Positions 22,028 to 24,730 of a stretch of DNA of 24,730 nucleotides are shown here, piece by piece. Numbering within the stretch: the first letter of the stretch is position 1; each line of letters begins with the position of its first letter. The position numbers and the translations under genes were made by a program. The DNA comes from DATKKK01 sp035542975. GTDB taxonomy: Archaea > Thermoproteota > Bathyarchaeia > Bathyarchaeales > Bathycorpusculaceae. Below the pieces are notes generated by a model, which was given only the letters and a program-made list of their open reading frames with translations, was not told the origin of the DNA and did no database searches. The DNA is taken from NCBI GenBank assembly GCA_035542975.1, contig DATKKK010000021.1, positions 1 to 24,730 of the forward strand. The letters run 5' to 3'.

Positions 22028-23286
22028 TTGAGACGTTCAGGAAACTCTTAACTCTGGACGAGGCGGAAAAAGTTATCCGCAAACATTTCAAGCCCAAGCC
22101 TTTAGGCGTTGAAGAGGTTTCGCTGCTGGAAGCGTATAACCGTGTTTTGGCAGAAAACGTAACTGCAACTCTCGACATTCCACCCTTTAATCGTTCGACC
22201 GTCGACGGTTACGCGGTTAAAGCTGAGGATACTTTCGGCGCAGAGGAAAACAAGCCTAAAAAGTTGAAGGTTTCTGGAACGGTGAACATAGGAGAGCTAC
22301 CTAGAACAGATGTTGGTGATGGAGAGGCGGCTGAGATTGTCACGGGTGCTCCGATTCCACATGGCGCTGATGCCGTCGTTATGATGGAGGACACGAAGCG
22401 CGAAGGTGAACAAGTTCATGTTTTCAGTGCACTAACAAAAAATGAGAACGTAATGAAAGCTGGAGCAGACATCAAGAAAGGCGAGACTGTTCTGGAAGCT
22501 GGGCAACTGCTTGGTTCTCGAGAAATCGGTGTCGCAGCCGCAGTAGGCTTAGCAAGAGTAAATGTTTATGCCATTCCAAGCGTGGCGGTTCTTTCAACAG
22601 GAGCCGAAGTAACCCAACCAGGCAATAAGCTACCGTCAGGAAAAATCTACGACATTAATGCTTACAGTTTGAACGCCGCAGTCTTAGAAAGCGGTGGACA
22701 GCCTGTTTTTATGGGCGTTTTTCCGGACGATAGAAAAGCGTTACAGGAAGCATTGGCAAGGGCTTTGTGTTCGTCAGATATGGTTATCACTTCAGGCGGA
22801 GTATCAGTAGGTCCAAAAGATGTCATTCCACAGACGGTGGATTCGCTCGGGAAGCCCGGGGTTATCGTGTCGGGCATTGCGATCAAGCCTGGAAAGCCCG
22901 TGACGGTGGCGGTCGTGGATGGCAAGCTGGTTTTTTCGCTTCCAGGTCATCCTGCTTCGGCTTTGCTGATTTTCCAGTTGCTTGCTCGTCCACTTATCAG
23001 AGTCATGGGTGGAAGAAAAACTGAGAAAAGTTTGAAAGTGAAGGCTATTGCGAGCATGAGGATGTTCCCAGCCAAGGGCAGAAGAACGTTTATCACGGTG
23101 AGGTTGCGCAGAGATGGGTCGAAGCGTTTGATTGCGGAGCCTGTTGAGACTGGGCTTTCTGGCGCTATAACGACGCTTGCCAAGGCTGATGGTTTTGTGG
23201 AGATTGCGGAGAATCAACAGTTTGTTGATGCTGGAGAAAAAGTCGTGGTTACGCTTTTCAAGAATCTTGGAGAAAGCAAGTTTTAG
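22024..23286 (+). CDS. moeA: Molybdopterin molybdenumtransferase MoeA (second copy)
   Basis: A 420-residue MoeA paralogue starting at a GTG that overlaps the previous stop (GTGA). Marks: FNRSTVDGYAVKAEDTFGA, VTGAPIPHGADAVVMME, MKAGADIKKGE, VAVLSTGAEV, ITSGGVSVGPKDVIPQTV and SLPGHPASALLIFQ. Compared with the first copy it has TGAPIPHGAD in place of TGNPIPKGAD, SGGVSVG in place of TGGTSVG and LPGHPAS in place of LSGNPVA, so the two active sites are not equivalent. Both end in a conserved C-terminal beta domain. The overlap means the two proteins are made together and may form a mixed dimer or act on different metals. The last 4 bases overlap the convergent small membrane protein gene. Confidence 0.93.
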   Translation: MIETFRKLLTLDEAEKVIRKHFKPKPLGVEEVSLLEAYNRVLAENVTATLDIPPFNRSTVDGYAVKAEDTFGAEENKPKKLKVSGTVNIGELPRTDVGDGEAAEIVTGAPIPHGADAVVMMEDTKREGEQVHVFSALTKNENVMKAGADIKKGETVLEAGQLLGSREIGVAAAVGLARVNVYAIPSVAVLSTGAEVTQPGNKLPSGKIYDINAYSLNAAVLESGGQPVFMGVFPDDRKALQEALARALCSSDMVITSGGVSVGPKDVIPQTVDSLGKPGVIVSGIAIKPGKPVTVAVVDGKLVFSLPGHPASALLIFQLLARPLIRVMGGRKTEKSLKVKAIASMRMFPAKGRRTFITVRLRRDGSKRLIAEPVETGLSGAITTLAKADGFVEIAENQQFVDAGEKVVVTLFKNLGESKF

Positions 23287-23639
23287 CTTTCCAGTTTTGT
23301 TCTTTTTGCTACCGCGTAAATCGTAGCAATCCATGAGAGGATAAGGTAAGCAATCATGCTGAGACTGGTCATTATGTCTTCCATGAAGAAGAAGTAAAGC
23401 GTGTATATGGAAAGCACGGTTGCCGTGAGGAAAAGGATTATGACAGGGTAGAGCGCCCAGCTTCTTTTCTTGAAAAGTCCGTAGGCAGCAACTAGGCTGA
23501 ATACGCCGATTATCGCGAAGTGCGGTGGGTAAAGAGCTAAAGGTAACACGATGAAGCTGATTATTCCGACGATTATGTAGAAAACTGAAACTAGCAGCAT
23601 TCCGTTGTTTTCAATCTTCAACTTGGACATTATTGACAT
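23283..23639 (-). CDS. Small four-helix membrane protein
   Basis: A 118-residue protein with four predicted transmembrane segments: GMLLVSVFYIIVGIISFIVL (about 13-32), FAIIGVFSLVAAYGLF (about 41-56), ALYPVIILFLTATVLSIYTL (about 62-81) and SMIAYLILSWIATIYAV (about 93-109), with a KKR loop between the second and third. I do not recognise the family. Two ATGs (23639 and 23630) are possible; the longer one is given. On the reverse strand an AT-rich AAATTTATTAAC about 38 bases upstream is a possible promoter. It is convergent with moeA. Confidence 0.6.
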   Translation of the reverse strand: MSIMSKLKIENNGMLLVSVFYIIVGIISFIVLPLALYPPHFAIIGVFSLVAAYGLFKKRSWALYPVIILFLTATVLSIYTLYFFFMEDIMTSLSMIAYLILSWIATIYAVAKRTKLES

Positions 23640-23827
23640 TTTATGGTCGACCTTAACCTTTATGCAATTTGCACCAGTGTTAATAAATTTAATGTTTAAA
23701 AGGCTTTAGCATCTCATAACGACGGATTTCGAAACCAAGCTTATTAACTATTCTTATATGTAGAGTTGCAGAGAAGCCAAAGCTTAATTCTTACTTTCTG
23801 TCCAATGAATTTTCTGGGACACCCCTA

Positions 23828-24181
23828 ATGAAAGAGCGACCTGTTCTGTTCGTTAAGTCTGAAAAGACTGAACGGTTAGAATATACCGTGCCTAATTTTG
23901 GTCATTACTGCAGCGCAGCCTACCGAGCTACTGGAACAGATTGTGCCTTTTGTGAAGAAGACCAAAAAGCTATTGAATTGCTCGAAAGAGCAGAGATAAG
24001 TTACGTCCTCGTTGACCTTGGGCAAGCAAGTGCTGCTGTGCGGTTTAAGGCAAGAATGCGAGGAATCAAGACGACGCCCACGTTGGTTTATGAGGGACGG
24101 AAACTGGAGAAACTGCAGCAAATTATGTTAGTAATCGGATCAGTTTCTCAGAAACGAAAGGCAGAAAATATATCGCCATAA
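23828..24181 (+). CDS. Glutaredoxin-like protein with a CxxC motif
   Basis: A 117-residue protein. DCAFCEE (C39 and C42) is the redox CxxC motif, followed by a helix, a strand (SYVLVDLG, about 58-65), a second helix and KTTPTLVYEG with the cis-Pro P84 of the thioredoxin/glutaredoxin fold. About 25 residues separate the first strand (RPVLFVKSE) from the CxxC, longer than in ordinary glutaredoxins, and they include a third cysteine (C28 in GHYCSA). A thiol-disulfide or Fe-S related role is likely; the partner is unknown. No clear ribosome site precedes the ATG. A TATA-like CTTATATG lies near 23751. Confidence 0.7.
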   Translation: MKERPVLFVKSEKTERLEYTVPNFGHYCSAAYRATGTDCAFCEEDQKAIELLERAEISYVLVDLGQASAAVRFKARMRGIKTTPTLVYEGRKLEKLQQIMLVIGSVSQKRKAENISP

Positions 24182-24252
24182 TTGTTGGGGACGAGCGAAA
24201 GAGTTTAGAGCTTAATGGCTGAATAGGCTCTAAAGATAGGACTGTGAAGCAG

Positions 24253-24730
24253 ATGAGTAATCGTGAACTTTTTGTGTCTCAATTGAACGTTTTTAGCGGT
24301 TTCCAGAAGCCCTTCGAGAAGGCTGATTACGTGGTTTTCGGCGTTCCGTTCGATGTGACGAGCACGTATCGCACTGGAGCAAGGTTTGGTCCGAACGCGA
24401 TTCGGCAGGCGTCGCTTAACATCGAAACTTACAGTTTCCGAACAGGTGTGGATGTTGAAGACATTGCTGTGCATGATCTGGGTGATTTGCACGTGTCAAC
24501 GGACACTGAGAAAACGCTGAAAAGGACAGAGCTTGTCGTAAAAGACATTCTTAAGGCTGGGAAGACTCCTGTGACGGTTGGCGGAGAACACACGATAACG
24601 CTCGGCGTCATGCGAGGCTTAGGCGAGAAAGCAAGGAAAACAGCCGTGGTGAGCTTTGACGCGCACTTGGACTTGCGTGATGAGTTTATGGACTTGAAGC
24701 TGTCGCACACGACTTTTATGCGTAGGATAA
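24253..24730 (+). CDS. speB: Agmatinase/arginase-family ureohydrolase (5' part)
   Basis: The frame from the ATG at 24253 stays open to the end of the window and gives 159 residues of a protein that continues outside. Ureohydrolase marks: FGVPFDVTSTYRTGARFGPN (substrate loop and the family's GxRxGP pattern), DLGDLHVSTD, VTVGGEHTITLGV with the metal-binding GGEH, and SFDAHLDLRDE with the DxHxD metal motif, in the right order. This family hydrolyses agmatine to putrescine and urea, or arginine to ornithine. The GAR-FGP loop and overall sequence favour agmatinase, which archaea use for polyamine synthesis. The C-terminal half, with the other metal ligands, is missing, so agmatinase versus arginase cannot be settled. 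Confidence 0.9.
   Translation, partial: MSNRELFVSQLNVFSGFQKPFEKADYVVFGVPFDVTSTYRTGARFGPNAIRQASLNIETYSFRTGVDVEDIAVHDLGDLHVSTDTEKTLKRTELVVKDILKAGKTPVTVGGEHTITLGVMRGLGEKARKTAVVSFDAHLDLRDEFMDLKLSHTTFMRRI

Noticed and set aside
22804..23334. A 176-residue open frame on the reverse strand across the second moeA
   Set aside because: It lies opposite a clear MoeA, has no ribosome site or recognisable domain and reads as a composition shadow.

Overview
The window is a piece of an archaeal chromosome. The evidence is a proteasome alpha / SBDS / exosome (Rrp4-Rrp41-Rrp42) / ribosomal L37Ae / Pcc1 / prefoldin-beta gene series, TATA-box promoters with little or no leader, Shine-Dalgarno sites inside operons, archaeal type IV pilus genes and a protein with a TackOD1-like zinc domain. 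Together with the two-winged-helix regulator, the style points to a TACK-lineage archaeon, possibly Bathyarchaeia. That placement is inferred from gene style only. I see no tRNA, rRNA, CRISPR array, insertion sequence or integrase.

Region 1 (1-1867): the C-terminal membrane anchor of a surface protein; a reverse-strand regulator with two winged-helix domains; and, just upstream of it on the same strand, a 72-residue putative secreted peptide with two copies of VGDPVDGGHP and a very strong ribosome binding site. Region 2 (1868-8040) is the information-processing superoperon: psmA, SBDS, rrp4, rrp41, rrp42 and rpl37ae, then after a terminator/promoter junction pcc1, and after another promoter pfdB, a DUF3194-like gene and a DHH phosphoesterase. 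The RNA polymerase subunit P gene and the Brix-domain gene that often lie between rpl37ae and pcc1 in archaea are absent.

Region 3 (8097-11448): an ECF transporter energy module (two ATPases plus EcfT, with no substrate-binding S component nearby), a 6-phospho-3-hexuloisomerase and a reverse-strand zinc-ribbon protein. A 20-bp palindrome (11503-11522) lies in the divergent control region that follows.

Region 4 (11621-18656) is a type IV pilus/secretion locus: a VirB11/TadA-type ATPase, two GspF/TadC-type membrane proteins, a small pilin-like protein and a 753-residue pilin-like protein carrying two different sets of three internal repeats. The five genes overlap or nearly touch. A convergent gene at the end encodes a zinc-rich TackOD1-like protein with a possible nuclease-fold C-terminus, a candidate regulator. 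No prepilin peptidase is present in the window.

Region 5 (18987-24730): a membrane protein of unknown function, an endonuclease IV family protein, two tandem and overlapping MoeA paralogues (molybdenum/tungsten cofactor synthesis), a small reverse-strand membrane protein, a glutaredoxin-like protein and the start of an agmatinase/arginase-family gene cut by the window end. The most interesting items are the repeat-rich pilin-like protein in its pilus operon, the TackOD1-like partner, and the small repeat peptide next to a double winged-helix regulator.
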